The translations under genes were made by a program, and so were the position numbers. Shown one piece after another: positions 1-11,021 of a stretch of DNA of 64,000 nt; position 1 is the first letter of the stretch; each line of letters begins with the position of its first letter. Under the pieces are notes generated by a model. It saw nothing but the letters and a program-made list of their open reading frames with translations. It made no database searches and had not been told where the DNA came from. This DNA is from Halicephalobus mephisto (taxonomy: Eukaryota; Nematoda; Chromadorea; Rhabditida; Panagrolaimidae): contig SWDT01000001.1 of the NCBI GenBank assembly GCA_009193035.1, forward strand, positions 2,232,001-2,296,000, in the 5' to 3' direction.

Positions 1-1238
1 AACTGGAATAATCTTACCTCCAAAATTATTCTGATGGCGATTCAAGTCTGGATTCCTTCCCAGAGGATTCCTGATCTTGTGTCGCCTAATCAAATTCGAC
101 TCACGAGTTCCAGTCCTAGCAAGAAGCTGATGATCCAGATTTTTGAGTTCCTCACAAGCTTCGAAGATCTTGTGGACACAAGAATCAATGTGAATGAGCT
201 TCATCTGGGGTGGAAGGTCATCTAACAATGAGGGTTGTAAAATGACTTCATGTTCGGGAGTCAGGATGTTACTAGTCAGTAATTCTGGTGTGCGAATAGA
301 TGCCTTGATTGATGAATCTGAGCTCTTGATAAAGGAATCTGAAACGGGCCGGACTGGTCGGTGAATTGGGAAGGTGACTGCTCGTTCTGGATATGTCGTA
401 ATCGTTTCAACCGGTTTTCTCTCACGGACTCGAGCCAGAATCTTCTGGCTTTCTTGAAGAACGCTTCTTTCACGTTCAACAAGCTGTTCCTGACTTCTTT
501 GGACAGGGTAGTAAAACGTCGGAACAGTAGAAAAAGCTCCATCATGATATGAACGACTAAGGACATCAGTTTGAGATGTCTTCAGAATCGATCTAAACGA
601 ACCAAAATGAAGAAAGACCTTCGTAAAACCACGAACCTCGGAGTAATTACCGACTGCGACATTAGCTTAGGGACGGGGATCCTAGTCTTTTTCTTCGAAT
701 TTTCGAAACGAACTTTTGTCGGCGATCGACAAGAGTATTCATCTCCTTCGACAATGCTGAAAATCCAATAATTAATCGAAATCCAAATGCCAGATCCAAC
801 TTTATCTCAGGTTTCTTTGACTTGCCGCAACAAAGTCCCATATTGATCTTTTCGTAATTGAAGTTGAAGTCCAGTTCCAGTGCTGGTTCCAATTCTTGAA
901 GAAAATCCCCTGGTTCCGGATCGTCAGGGACTTCGTCTCCGAACCCCAAATCCTTGCTGGAACTACTAGATGTACTGACCGATTTGGGAGACTGACAAAA
1001 ACTTTGTTTTTTCCCATCTAGGTCTGAAAAAACTTGGTTATTTTTTGTAGATCATTTTTGTCTGTTTTTTCTGCGATGAAAAAACCATTTAAAACTCACC
1101 TTCGAGAGTCAGAAGGGGAATTTGTACTGTTTGGTAATTATTATTTTTTTCATCTATACTAGTTAGGGAATGAGTAAGTGAGGACTTGAGTGCTGCAAAA
1201 TAACAGGGAATGTGCATCCTACGGTGGACAGAGGTCAT
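1..1238 (-). CDS. Unrecognised gene, 5' part (truncated by window start)
   Basis: Partial gene read right to left. Exons by GT-AG joining: 1100-1238, 801-1023, 637-756, 18-592, with a donor at 17 leading out of the window; phases agree, giving at least 352 residues. The ATG at 1238 is the first in an open frame, but the start is uncertain. The N-terminal part is serine-rich then acidic. An internal Met begins MGLCCGKSKK, which resembles an N-myristoyl/palmitoyl motif and could be an alternative start. A KVRF motif follows, fitting the RVxF docking site for protein phosphatase 1. The last exon (about 190 codons) is polar, rich in Arg, Glu and Pro, with no domain I recognise. It lies 225 bp downstream of the kinesin gene on the same strand. 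Function unknown. Confidence 0.55.
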
Positions 1239-1463
1239 CGTCTTCTCGAAATGGAGTCGGTTACCAGACCCCGGGCTTTGGGGAAGACAAGGGTGGGGGT
1301 GTTTCTGTCGGCAGAGCTTGCCGACCCTTGACTGCCTCCGGGGCTGACTGGAGAAGCGATCGCCCTGCCATGTGCGCTGCGGGCGCGGGCGTTTTTTGAC
1401 GTTGAAGCTGCAGAGAGCCGTCTGAAACAGAATTCATCGTTGTAGGACACATAAAGCCATCCA

Positions 1464-4084
1464 TTACCGTATATTAGACCCAGCACGAGCGTCTCTGCTC
1501 GCGCTCCGCGGTGGAGGAATCTTAGTGACTTCTATAACTACGTTCTGGCTGGCTTTTCTCTCACTCTCCTAAACATAAGTCTGTTAGTCTCGGAATACAG
1601 CCATCATATCCCTACCTTGGCCGTAGCACTGCTCTTCCGGCTACCTCCAACTGTGTCGGACTGATAATCGACGACCTTGGAGGGATATAATTCTAAATTT
1701 CCAAAGGTAATTACGTTCTCTCCGCAAAATCGCAAAATATTATCGGAAGCGAACGCATTTTCAGCTGTCAGCCGATTTCCAAGGGTCATGTAATCATTTG
1801 AGAATGCGTGGATGGTCCGAGGAGACCGCATCCGTTGTCTCAAATGCGCCATTGTGTCACGCTCGAAATTAGTCGTCGGCCGTCGCAACCCCATCATTGA
1901 AATCTGAAATTTAATGTTATTGCATTTTTAAAAGGGTTATGAAAGTTTGGATCTCATGGTTACTGAAGCAAGAAACTTACGGGTCGTTTAATCGGCATCA
2001 ATTTGAATCCATCCTCCGTACTAGAAGATACGTCGCTGATGCCGGGACCTAGGCCAGAATCGACCATGATTTTGTGCTCCACCTTCTCCAGGGGAACATA
2101 ATCACCACTTCCAGGGCGTTCACCGGGTTTGAGGACCTTCCAGGTCCCCTGGTCCTCATCAAAAACAGCCCGTTCTCGAAGTTTGTCTACTAGGGCTGCT
2201 GGAATGAAGTTCTCCACAATAAGCCATTTCAGCTTCAGCTCCTTATTGATTTCAGTGATGGATTGCTCCAGTTGTTGCCTTTCCTTAGAATAGGCATCGG
2301 CATTGTCTTGAATCTCCATTCTGACTTGTTGGAGCTTAGCGAAGAGTTTTTGGAGCTTCTTTGTCTTAACTTCAACTTCTTGCTGTAAATTGGCGAAAGT
2401 CTGATGGATCTCCGCAGTGTTATCTTCTTGAGCTTCCAGTTGTTGGAGAATTTCTCTCTCTCTCCTCTTCTGTTCAGCTAACTCTATTCGTCTTTCTTGT
2501 AGTAACCTCTGTTGCTCCTTTGTTTGATCCAGAAGATTCCCTGTCCCACTGAGGAGCTTACTTTGCATGTTCAGAATCTTCTCTGCAACGAGTTTCTGAG
2601 CTTCTCTTTCACGAATTAGTTGCTTTTGCCGGTCTTCTAAGCTTTCCATCAGTCTTAATTTTTCCTCTTCTCGTAATTCCTTGTTTTGCTCCAAGGAAGC
2701 CCTTTCTTCGTCTAACTTTTTTTGTTGTTCCTTGAGGTATTCTTCTACACTGGTTTCTTCGTGGTATTCTGAACTATCGTTCATCCCTTCCTGTCTTCTT
2801 CGTCTTTTCCTGTTTCCCGAAGTAGTCCTCTTTTTGAGCATTTCCTTCAATCTGGCAATCTCATCTTGGAATTCTCGAAGAAGAGCATCTTTTGGATCTT
2901 CGTTGATCCTGGGCTTGTTCTTGATGTTCTTTGCCCTATTTGCATACCGTAACGTGGAGAGGGTTTCTTCCAAGTTGTAACTAGCTGGTCCAATATTTGC
3001 AACCATCACTGTTTTGGAATTTCCGCCGAGGGAATCTTGAAGAAGTCTAGTTAATTTGGAGTCCCGATACGGGATGTGAGAACTCTTTCCATCAACCAAA
3101 GCAGATATCACATTTCCCAGAGCAGAGAGAGACAGGTTGATTTTTGTAGCTTCTTTGAACCTTTCTCCCTGAGCTCCTGTTTTTGATTGCCGTTCACTTC
3201 CAGCGAGATCTACAAGATTCAGTCGACCGACTCGGATATGGTTTTCTCCATCCAAACCGGGTTCACTGCACTCTATTGTAATCATGAATATTGCGTGGGA
3301 ACGACTACTGTGTTCATTCATGTTCGTTCTCCTGAAATGACCAATTAATCGACTCTTAATTCACGGATAAACTGACCCGACTGATCGATTTTCGTTCCCA
3401 ATCTTCATCACTTGCATGATGTCATCCATAGATTTTGTCACAAAACTGTTCAAATCCTTCACATAGACCCCAATATCGGGCCTTTCTTTCAGTTCCAGCC
3501 TCTTATCTTTGTCTTTTGTGTTTAGCAAGTCTCTAATTTCTTCTTGATATATTTCCAGATAACTGGCTCTGACCAAGTACTGCTGATTTGTAGATTGCGA
3601 AATATGCCGGAAAATATGGTCGATAGCATTGGGAATAACTCCTCTAAGTTCCGAATTATCTCTGATCCCCTCCATTGTGAAAGTTTTGCCTGTTCCTGTC
3701 TGGCCATAGGCAAAGATGGTTCCATTGAAGCCTTTGAGGACAGAATCGACAAGATCTCGGAAGACTTCATAGTAAAGATCCATTTGTTTTGAACTGCAAT
3801 TAAAAAATAAAAAGTTTACTTCATTTTGAATAAACCAACTTTTCGTCGTAAACGGCATCGAAGGTGAAGACCTTTGGAGGATTCTGGGGTTCTTTCGGAT
3901 TCCTTATTTCGATGACTCCTCTTTTTGTATCTATAGAAAGAATTTTCTGATGGCCGGCGTTGATTTCCTGGTCAGATAGTGGACGACATCTGACAATAAC
4001 TTTGACTGCTTCTGCTCCGCCAGATGACATTGTCGACGACGACAGGGACTCTGCTGGAGTCTCTAGTCGTGTCAATTGTGTCAT
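1464..4084 (-). CDS. klp-11: Kinesin-2 heavy chain, KIF3B/KRP95 type
   Basis: Plus-end motor subunit of heterotrimeric kinesin-2, which drives anterograde intraflagellar transport in sensory cilia. Five exons (3840-4084, 3377-3793, 1981-3331, 1616-1903, 1464-1568) give 801 residues; human KIF3B has about 750. The motor domain spans roughly residues 27-370. P-loop GQTGTGKT is at 112-119, switch I NEHSSRSH near 225 and switch II DLAGSE near 265. The neck sequence [18 protein letters not shown] is typical of KIF3B rather than KIF3A. A coiled coil of Glu/Lys/Gln-rich helix follows to about 600, then a tail. The last exon is short and was found by joining AAG|GTAGGG to a TTTAG acceptor at 1569; without that join the protein would end at a TGA at 1604. 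Assignment to KIF3B over KIF3A rests on recalled family sequence. Confidence 0.9.
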
Positions 4085-5974
4085 AGTGTCAGAACTATAA
4101 ATTTTCCCTCATTAAAAGAAGTAGTTTCAAGAAATATGCCGAACAAACTCTACAATCAGATTTCGTCATTTCTTTACTGCTAAAAAGTGCAAAAAAGGTT
4201 GCCTATGGCGACAGAATTAGAAAAGCCATATTATTTCCAAACAAGTGTTCGAAATGGTTGTTGCAAGCTTTTTCAAAAGTTCATATTCTAACAATTCTAT
4301 GAGAGTTGAACTTACTTTGGTTATTTTGCAGTCATAAATTCTAATCCCCATCTGGCATGTTAAATAAGAAAAAAGCTGAATATCAATCAATTCGTCATAG
4401 TAATGCTGAAAGTGACTTTAAAAAAATTAGCAACAATTGTCTCGAGGTCGCGATGTATCGACAAAAGACACCGAAGCAATATCTCAAAAATATGTCCAAC
4501 AATTGTTTTTGTCGACAAGAAAAAGATGTTGCCATTGACCGGCTATATCCAGTGGTCAATAGGAAATAACAAGCAAAAATGCTAGAAGAAGTCCACGTCA
4601 GTTTGATTGATGGATTGTCAGGGAATTTTCTCTAATTCTTGAGACTATCTATAAATCGATATAAAATAAAATTTAAGTGAGACATCAATCAAGCAGGAAG
4701 ATTTTGCATCGCCCTTAGGGAAGCCATTAAAGTTGAAAATACTTGAAAACACTTGCTGGTCAAGTTGAAGTAATCGGTTGAGCTGACGCAGTGTAAAAAG
4801 GTAAATAAGGATGTCAAAGACAAGGGAGAAACAAACTCATAGTGCAATTTCTAAATGATAAACCCATGGACAAACAACGGGTGGTTTTGAAACGAGTAAA
4901 CCCTGAATCAATTTTAAACAGAACTAAGAACCCGACTTTGATTCGTAGAATTAAATTCAAATTGACATAAAGTAAAGCGAAAAATTCAAAATGGATAAAT
5001 AAGTTTTTCTCAAAGTGTTCGGGAGCATTATGGTCCATGGAAGATAAAAAGAGCATGCCACGAATGGCATGCGTCTTTAGTCGATAACATTCTCGCATGC
5101 ATCCAAGGCCGTCCTTGCCCGGTCAATAGTGGCCTCGAGCGAGGCCTGACAACCACACAAGTGCGCGGCGACAGCTTTTAATGGAAAGCATGGAAATCCA
5201 AAACGGGCTTAGGTCAGCTGGAGCAATCTCGGCTCGACAATTCATGAGGCTTTCCGAATTTTCTGCGAAAACAATGGTAAAACGCGAGGGAGGATTAATG
5301 AAACACGATTATCGGCTTTTCTGCCCTCTCGACCTCCATCAGCAGTTGCTGCAAGGAGACTCGAAATAACTCTGAAGGGATCGGGATATAATGAGCCTTG
5401 ACGGAATTAATTTGCGCGGCACAGCTGACGAATCCACTGCCCTAGGCAATTTATGTCGTCAGTCAATATTGGCCACCACAATCTGGTCGATCGATGGATA
5501 TCTCATAATGAGCCATATGGTCAAGAAATGCACAAAAGATGAGTGGTCTGATAAGGATCTGAATCATCATTGTTTATGAGTCAGTTCCATACAACCTTTT
5601 TATTATGATTCCTTCAATTTTTTTGAATGGTGTATTACTCACAATTGATTTTTCGAAACCCTCAACTTTTGAATCGAATTATTCAGTTCTATTTCTAATT
5701 CTTCTATTTCCGAACGCGGGTTTGTTGGAAATGGATGAGAAATTAATAATTTTGGTATTATTCGAGCACTAATTGAAATATAAGATAAAAAGGATAAAAT
5801 GACGCAACAGAGTATTCCGGTTTTCTGGAAGACTTGTCCTCAAAACGTAATTTCAATTTTGGCGAGGCAAGAAAGGGATACTTGAAAAATATGAAAACCT
5901 GATTGGAGAGTGACCACATGAATCTATAAATTGTCTTCCAAAATGGAAAAATTTCATTCAGGTGCAGAAGCAAG
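4085..5974. other. Intergenic, 1.9 kb between divergent klp-11 and collagen
   Basis: Shared upstream region of klp-11 (leftward) and the collagen gene (rightward). Open frames are short and show no splice sites that join into a protein I recognise. It contains one perfect hairpin at 5053-5072. TTTCATTCAG just before the collagen ATG could be a trans-splice acceptor. Confidence 0.5.
5053..5072. repeat. Perfect inverted repeat (8-bp arms, 4-nt loop)
   Basis: Arms GCATGCCA (5053-5060) and TGGCATGC (5065-5072) flank CGAA. Seen directly. It lies in intergenic DNA and no role is evident. Confidence 0.6.
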
Positions 5975-7356
5975 ATGGGAAGCGCTTCGTCAGCTGGATA
6001 TCTTGCTATCGGAATTTCATTTACGTCGTTAATAATAATTGCTAGTTATGTACCGGCTTTGATTTCCAAAATCAACGGAATTAACGAGCAAGTGAGGATT
6101 TTCTTTATTCATTAATAATCAGAGAATACACTTACCTGTTCAGTCTTAGTCTCAGCACAGATAATCTCTGCTTTTGATGTACTTTTTGTGATTTCCAAAT
6201 ATTCCTACTTTTTGTATTTTTTTCAAAAGTTAAAAACATAACCTTTATTCAAAAAGGTTATTCAAGAAAATTATAATTTTGGATAGAATTACTATACTGA
6301 ATTCCAATGAAATCATCTTTCATCTTGGAACCAAACTTGAACTATCAAGATTGTTGCCTCAAATTTCATTTCAGCTACGTCTGGATACCAATGAATTCCG
6401 TGTATTTGCTGATAATGCTTGGGAACAACTGATTGCTGTAAAAGGTGCGGATCGGTTCAAGAGAAGTAACTACGAAACTCTACCCAAGACTTATCCTTTA
6501 CCGAATACTTATGCTAAAAAGGATTCCTTTGTTCTTCAACCGACTTGCTGTAAGTGTATTTTACTTGCTTATTTATAATAGTTTCCACTATCAGCTTGTA
6601 ACGCCCAGAATTCTTGTCCGAAAGGACCTCCAGGTCCTCCGGGGAAACCTGGGGAAGATGGAACTCCAGGTCAACAAGGACCTCCAGGAGCTCCAGGACT
6701 TCCAGGAATTGCACCTCCGGTGACGATTGACCCATATGCTAATTGCCGTGTCTGTCCTCAAGGTCCTAGAGGTCCTCCTGGACTTCCAGGAGATTCCGGC
6801 CCTGTCGGGGGAATAGGACTGCCTGGATCACCAGGTCGACCAGGAGATGATGGCAGAGCTGGATATCCAGGAAATCCCGGGATTCCAGGAGAACCAGGGA
6901 AACCTGGTTCGTCCGGCGAAAAAGGTCTACCTGGGAGAGATGGAGTCAAGGGGCAAAAAGGGCCTCCAGGGCCTAAAGGCGAACCAGGAAGTATCGGTCC
7001 TAAAGGTCCCGATGGATATGCAGGCAATGACGGACAGAGAGGAAATGATGGTCCACAGGGTCCTTCTGGACCTCCAGGAGCCCAAGGTGCACCAGGAAGT
7101 TCGGGACAACCTGGACAACAAGGAGTCTCCGGTCAGCCAGGGGAAGATGCTCGTAAGTTATTCATTTGTCCCTTAATTAACCTCAATGATAAAACTTGCA
7201 GAATACTGTCCCTGTCCCAGTAGAAGTCCTGGAGTTCAGAGTGTACCAAAAGCAGAAACATATGAAGCAGTTCAAGAAGCCGTCTACAAACCAACTCTTC
7301 ATCCTCCGGCATACGAACCCCAAGCAGTTAATAAACCTTATGCCAGACTTATTTGA
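5975..7356 (+). CDS. Cuticle collagen (COL family)
   Basis: Structural protein of the extracellular cuticle. Four exons (5975-6091, 6375-6549, 6595-7152, 7202-7356) give 334 residues. The N-terminus has the nematode cuticle collagen layout: a hydrophobic helix at about residues 7-32, then a short non-collagenous domain with basic KR sites near the [12 protein letters not shown] stretch where subtilisin-like processing may occur. Gly-X-Y repeats run in two blocks separated by a Cys-containing break (ANCRVC). Cysteine pairs (SCNAQNSC, YCPCP) flank the Gly-X-Y blocks, as usual for disulfide-linked cuticle collagens. A non-collagenous tail rich in Pro, Tyr and Ala follows. The stop is followed within 5 nt by AATAAA (7361-7366), so the 3' UTR is short. 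I cannot assign it to one C. elegans col gene. Confidence 0.9.
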
Positions 7357-7699
7357 AAACAATAAAATCATGTATTTTAAAGGTTTTATTACTTTCCGAT
7401 TCAGTATAACTAGATTTATAAAAACTGAGGCTGTAATGTTAAAGAGAAATCCGAACAATCTTTGGAAGATCGAGAGTTTATTAAAGTCAGCTTAATTGTG
7501 AGGGAATGAATGTAACGGATTTTTTAAATTTCTCGTACGTGGTCTCAAGATGAAAATCTGCCGACAGTAATTATTTTTCATCTGCTCGTTGGAGATTTCT
7601 GCTAATCTCTGGCTGTCGTGCTTTACCTTTTCTAAGGATAAATTATCTTCCTTCTTCTGTTGTCGTTCTACTGATCTTTGAGGAACAAATTTCTTAGCA
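7357..7699. other. Intergenic gap between collagen and kinase
   Basis: About 340 bp. Apart from the poly(A) signal I see no gene. It should hold the kinase promoter. Confidence 0.4.
7361..7366 (+). promoter_or_regulatory. Poly(A) signal of collagen gene
   Basis: AATAAA five bases after the collagen stop codon. Confidence 0.5.
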
Positions 7700-8658
7700 A
7701 TGTTGGATCCCCTGAAGTAAGTTTATTTTAGTTTATCGTTTTTAAAGGACCTTACTTTTCAAAATTGGGAAAAAAGTCTGGACAGCAGAAGATTTCCATT
7801 ACGGAAGAAAGCTGGGAGAAGGAGGGTTTGGAGTCGTCATAAAAGCAGTTTCACGGCATGAACAAAGTAAACACGTTGCTATCAAGATTGTGGATATGGC
7901 AAAATATTCAACTGAGTATCGTCGGAACATGCTGGTCAATGAAATCGACCTTCAAAGGCAACTTCGGTGAATTTTGCACATTTGCTGATTCTTTCATATA
8001 TGAATCTTAGACATCCTCATTTACTAAGGCTATTGACTTACTTTACTTATCACGAGGAGATCCATATTGTTCTTGAATACTGCAGAGGCGGGAACTTGTT
8101 CAATGCCGTCATCGCTGGAGATCTAGAGGAGAAGCAGTGTGTTCAGATTCTTCGAGACGTCTCTTCAGGGCTTTCCGAGCTTCACAATCGGTTTATTATG
8201 CATAGAGACATTAAGCCCGAAAATGTCCTTCTTACAGGAAAGCTTCGGGCCAAGATCTCCGATTTTGGACTTGCTGTTCACTGCTCGAAGACATAAGTTA
8301 CTTTTTCCAACTATTTATAATAGTATACATTTGCAGAAGAACCAGTCAAGTGGGAACACCTGGATTCGCTGCAATTGAAGTCATTGATGGACTACCATAT
8401 GATATGTCAGCTGATTTATGGTCTTTCGGCATGCTTTGTTATTTTACTTTTGCTAAGCAGTGTTTGTTTAATTCTCTAGATGACATCCACAATTGGAACA
8501 AAGAAGTGCTATGGAAACTTGATGTTCCTCCTTTGGCCAGATATGTCATTACCGCGACAATTGTGAAAGAACCAAAGGCACGAGCTCGAATCAAAACGAT
8601 ACTAAATTACTTGGAGAATGATTATCTTCCCCAACTTCTAAAGCCAATTGAAGAATAG
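7700..8658 (+). CDS. PLK4-like Ser/Thr kinase, catalytic domain only, abnormal splice donor
   Basis: Exons 7700-7716, 7748-7966, 8011-8292 and 8337-8658 give 279 residues if the third intron is spliced. Seen: glycine loop GEGGFG at 29-34, catalytic Lys in VAIK (K52), HRDIKPEN at 143-150, DFG at 163-165, GTPGFAAIEV activation loop end, and a DLWSFG helix. The closest family I can recall is PLK4/SAK (nematode ZYG-1 analogues), from the EDFHYGRKLGEGGF start and the VAIKIVD block. There are no polo boxes; the protein stops after the kinase fold. The third intron (8293-8336, 44 nt) starts ATAAGT rather than GTAAGT. If it is not spliced, translation ends at TAA 8294-8296, just after DFG, and the kinase would be dead. 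The first intron is only 31 nt and is less certain. It could be a decaying copy. Confidence 0.65.
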
Positions 8659-9300
8659 AGGAATGACGACTACATGTTATCTGACTAACTGATGAATGTG
8701 TGATTTGATTGAAAGAAACTAGACGATGAGTAGCCCAATAGACACTTCTTCCAAATGCATTTTACATACAAGTGAAAGTCCATTTTAAATGCTTGGCTTA
8801 GACCGCCAGGCTCTGTGAGTTCACTTAGTTTTTCCAGCACGAGGAATTTGGAAGCAAGAAAGCCGTGGCAAGCGTAAACTGCCGTCAAGAAAAAACAGAA
8901 AGCGGAGAACTACAGAGAGGCGCTTTTTCTCGCCTGCCAGCTTCGCTTAAGGGGAAACTATCCCTCGGGTTTTCTATTTCATAATTTGGTTACTCGTACA
9001 TGCCATTGTAGGATTTACGAAATTGAAATCTAATTGGCATTGATGAAGTTGTTCGGGTGTTTTTTGAAATCTATGCGTGTTAAAGCAGGGTAAATTTTTG
9101 ATTCAAGAAGTATCTGTTTGCCATTGACAAGATAACTTAAATTGCGGAAATGCGTGAAGACTAACATTGTAAACTTTAGGGTTCCGTTGTACTTGCCAGA
9201 TTCTCCATTTATGCAACATTTACTTGACCAAAATGGTCTGCTTTCAACTTTTTTAGCTGCTTTTTAGTTACATCACATTAATCGATATTTTGATTTCAGA
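8659..9300. other. Intergenic gap
   Basis: About 640 bp between two rightward genes. No supported coding region or RNA gene seen. GATTTCAG immediately before the ATG at 9301 is a likely trans-splice or intron acceptor. Confidence 0.4.
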
Positions 9301-10413
9301 ATGTTCGTGAAGGTTGTTGCGTCCCCCTCCGGCACTAAATTTCATCATCGCCTCCAGGGAAGTCCAGTCTTGAAAGGACCAGTCAGGTCGACAAGCGGCT
9401 CTTTCGGAGGTACTCCCTCTACAGTAATTGCTCACCCCAAAAAGCGATCGGTAGTCAGTTCTAGTTCTCAAATAAAGTTCACTGCTCTTGCTCAGATGGC
9501 GGAAGCGAGAGCGAGAGCTGCTGCTGGAACCTCTTCAGCCAGTACTGTGGCAGATACTGCAGATGACCGAGGGACTTGTGGGGTAACCGACGCTCTTGTC
9601 CCTCCACCGACAACAATCAGAAAGTCCGAATCCATGCAAAGTCTGAAGAAGGTGACAAGAAGAGTCAGAGGTTTGTTTTTCTGTTTTTCATAAAGAATGG
9701 CCTGGTTCAATCTTGATCTAATGTGAATGATCTCATTCGAGTTCGACATAACAATTTAATTTAAATTTCTTATTTGCTGACACTTTTAAATTGAATTTTA
9801 TATTTTCTTCTACCAAATACACATAGGGAAGATTGACAAGTCTTTCCGGAGCTTTGTAGATTGCATTTGAAGTAGAAAGGGTCATTGGTGTTGAAATCTT
9901 GATTTCATAACCAGGATTTTCCTGTAATTAATAGTTTCAGATAATCATTGTTGTGTAGCCCTGTTTTTCCTCACCCTTGGGATATTCTTCAACTTGACGT
10001 CCTACGGCATCAGTGTATATTCAGCTCAGCTTAATTCTGAAGCCATAGATGCTGCCGTAGCTAATCACGAATCCTCATTGAAATCCGGTTTTAAAAAAGG
10101 TGAGTTGAGTAAATCTCAAGATTATTTTTATAATTCTCTTCAGTGCTTGTGTCTGGTCCGTCCAAATACATCGTTGGCTTACTTAGTTTCCTTGGGCGTG
10201 TAACAAGCGCCGTCGGCACTTTCTTCCTCGCCCAGGTAGTTGAATCAAATTGATCTCAATTGAAGATAAAATTTCCAGGCCATCGTAACGTGGCTACAGA
10301 AGAGAAGAAGCCGGACTCTTCGATCAGCTGCTGGACATGCTGACTCAGCACTGGATGAAGTCCACGGTGGTTGTGCTGAAATAATCGCCGAATGTCTCCC
10401 AGCATTTGGATGA
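9301..10413 (+). CDS. Unrecognised two-helix membrane protein
   Basis: Four exons (9301-9670, 9941-10099, 10144-10235, 10279-10413), phases consistent, give 251 residues. I do not recognise a family. The first about 120 residues are polar and basic, rich in Ser, Lys and Ala (an SSASTVADTADD stretch), likely cytosolic. A hydrophobic segment lies at about 128-150 (CCVALFFLTLGIFF) and a second at about 185-215 (YIVGLLSFLGRV to GTFFLAQAIVTWL). Between them is a short polar loop of about 35 residues. The tail has a KRRSR cluster and ends ECLPAFG. The start follows TTTCAG by one base. Function cannot be inferred from the neighbours. Confidence 0.7.
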
Positions 10414-11021
10414 ATGTGTAATTTTGAACCTGTGAATACAAACTCTCCGGTGGTTACATTAATCCTTCAATAAGCTACATTTTAGTAAACAGTAAATAAA
10501 ACCAGTAATCAATGATCGCGTGTGCCTCTTCTTGCCAGCTGCAGAATTTTCGGCTAGGTCTAAAAAAGCACACGGGATCAAATCTTATGGCAACAATAAC
10601 ACTAAATTTCAAAGTTGAATTTTCCCGTGGATACTCTGTAGCAACAGCTGCAGATTGCAATGGGCACCTTGCACAGACAGAATGAAAAACTCGATTCCCA
10701 GTTTCCAAACAGCTACTGCCGCATTTAGTCACCACTTCCTGCGGCCAAAACGGCCTTAGGCAAAGGTGTGTAGATTTTCATTCACCGTCAACGCCCACCA
10801 AATGCGTTGCGGGAAATTTCATTACAATTCTGTCCCCAAAGAAGTTATCACTAAAAGTTTGAGGTTATGAAAAAAGGAGAAAATTGGTTCTTCCACCTCT
10901 AATTAAATACAATGAAGGAACTTTGGAGGTCAACAAGGTGTATTTCCGACCAGATCAAATTTATATTTCGTAAGAAAAATATGTCATTTGGTATTTTTAA
11001 ATTTGGCAATAATTCGATTTA
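10414..11021. other. Convergent 3' gap
   Basis: About 600 bp between the ends of two convergent genes. Open frames here are short and do not splice into anything recognised. Confidence 0.4.

Noticed and set aside
1190..1486. GC-rich overlapping frames on both strands between klp-11 and the first gene
   Set aside because: They overlap the klp-11 last exon and the start of the next gene; no homology or splice support for a separate gene.
1604..1615. Apparent klp-11 stop at 1604
   Set aside because: A GT-AG join from 1615 to 1569 gives a longer in-phase C-terminus; the stop falls inside that intron.
5181..5579. Two plus-strand frames of 62 codons upstream of the collagen
   Set aside because: No homology, no splice junctions, and composition like the surrounding intergenic DNA.
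6758..7176. Other-frame and minus-strand long frames over the first collagen
   Set aside because: Repetitive Gly-Pro codons create open shadow frames.
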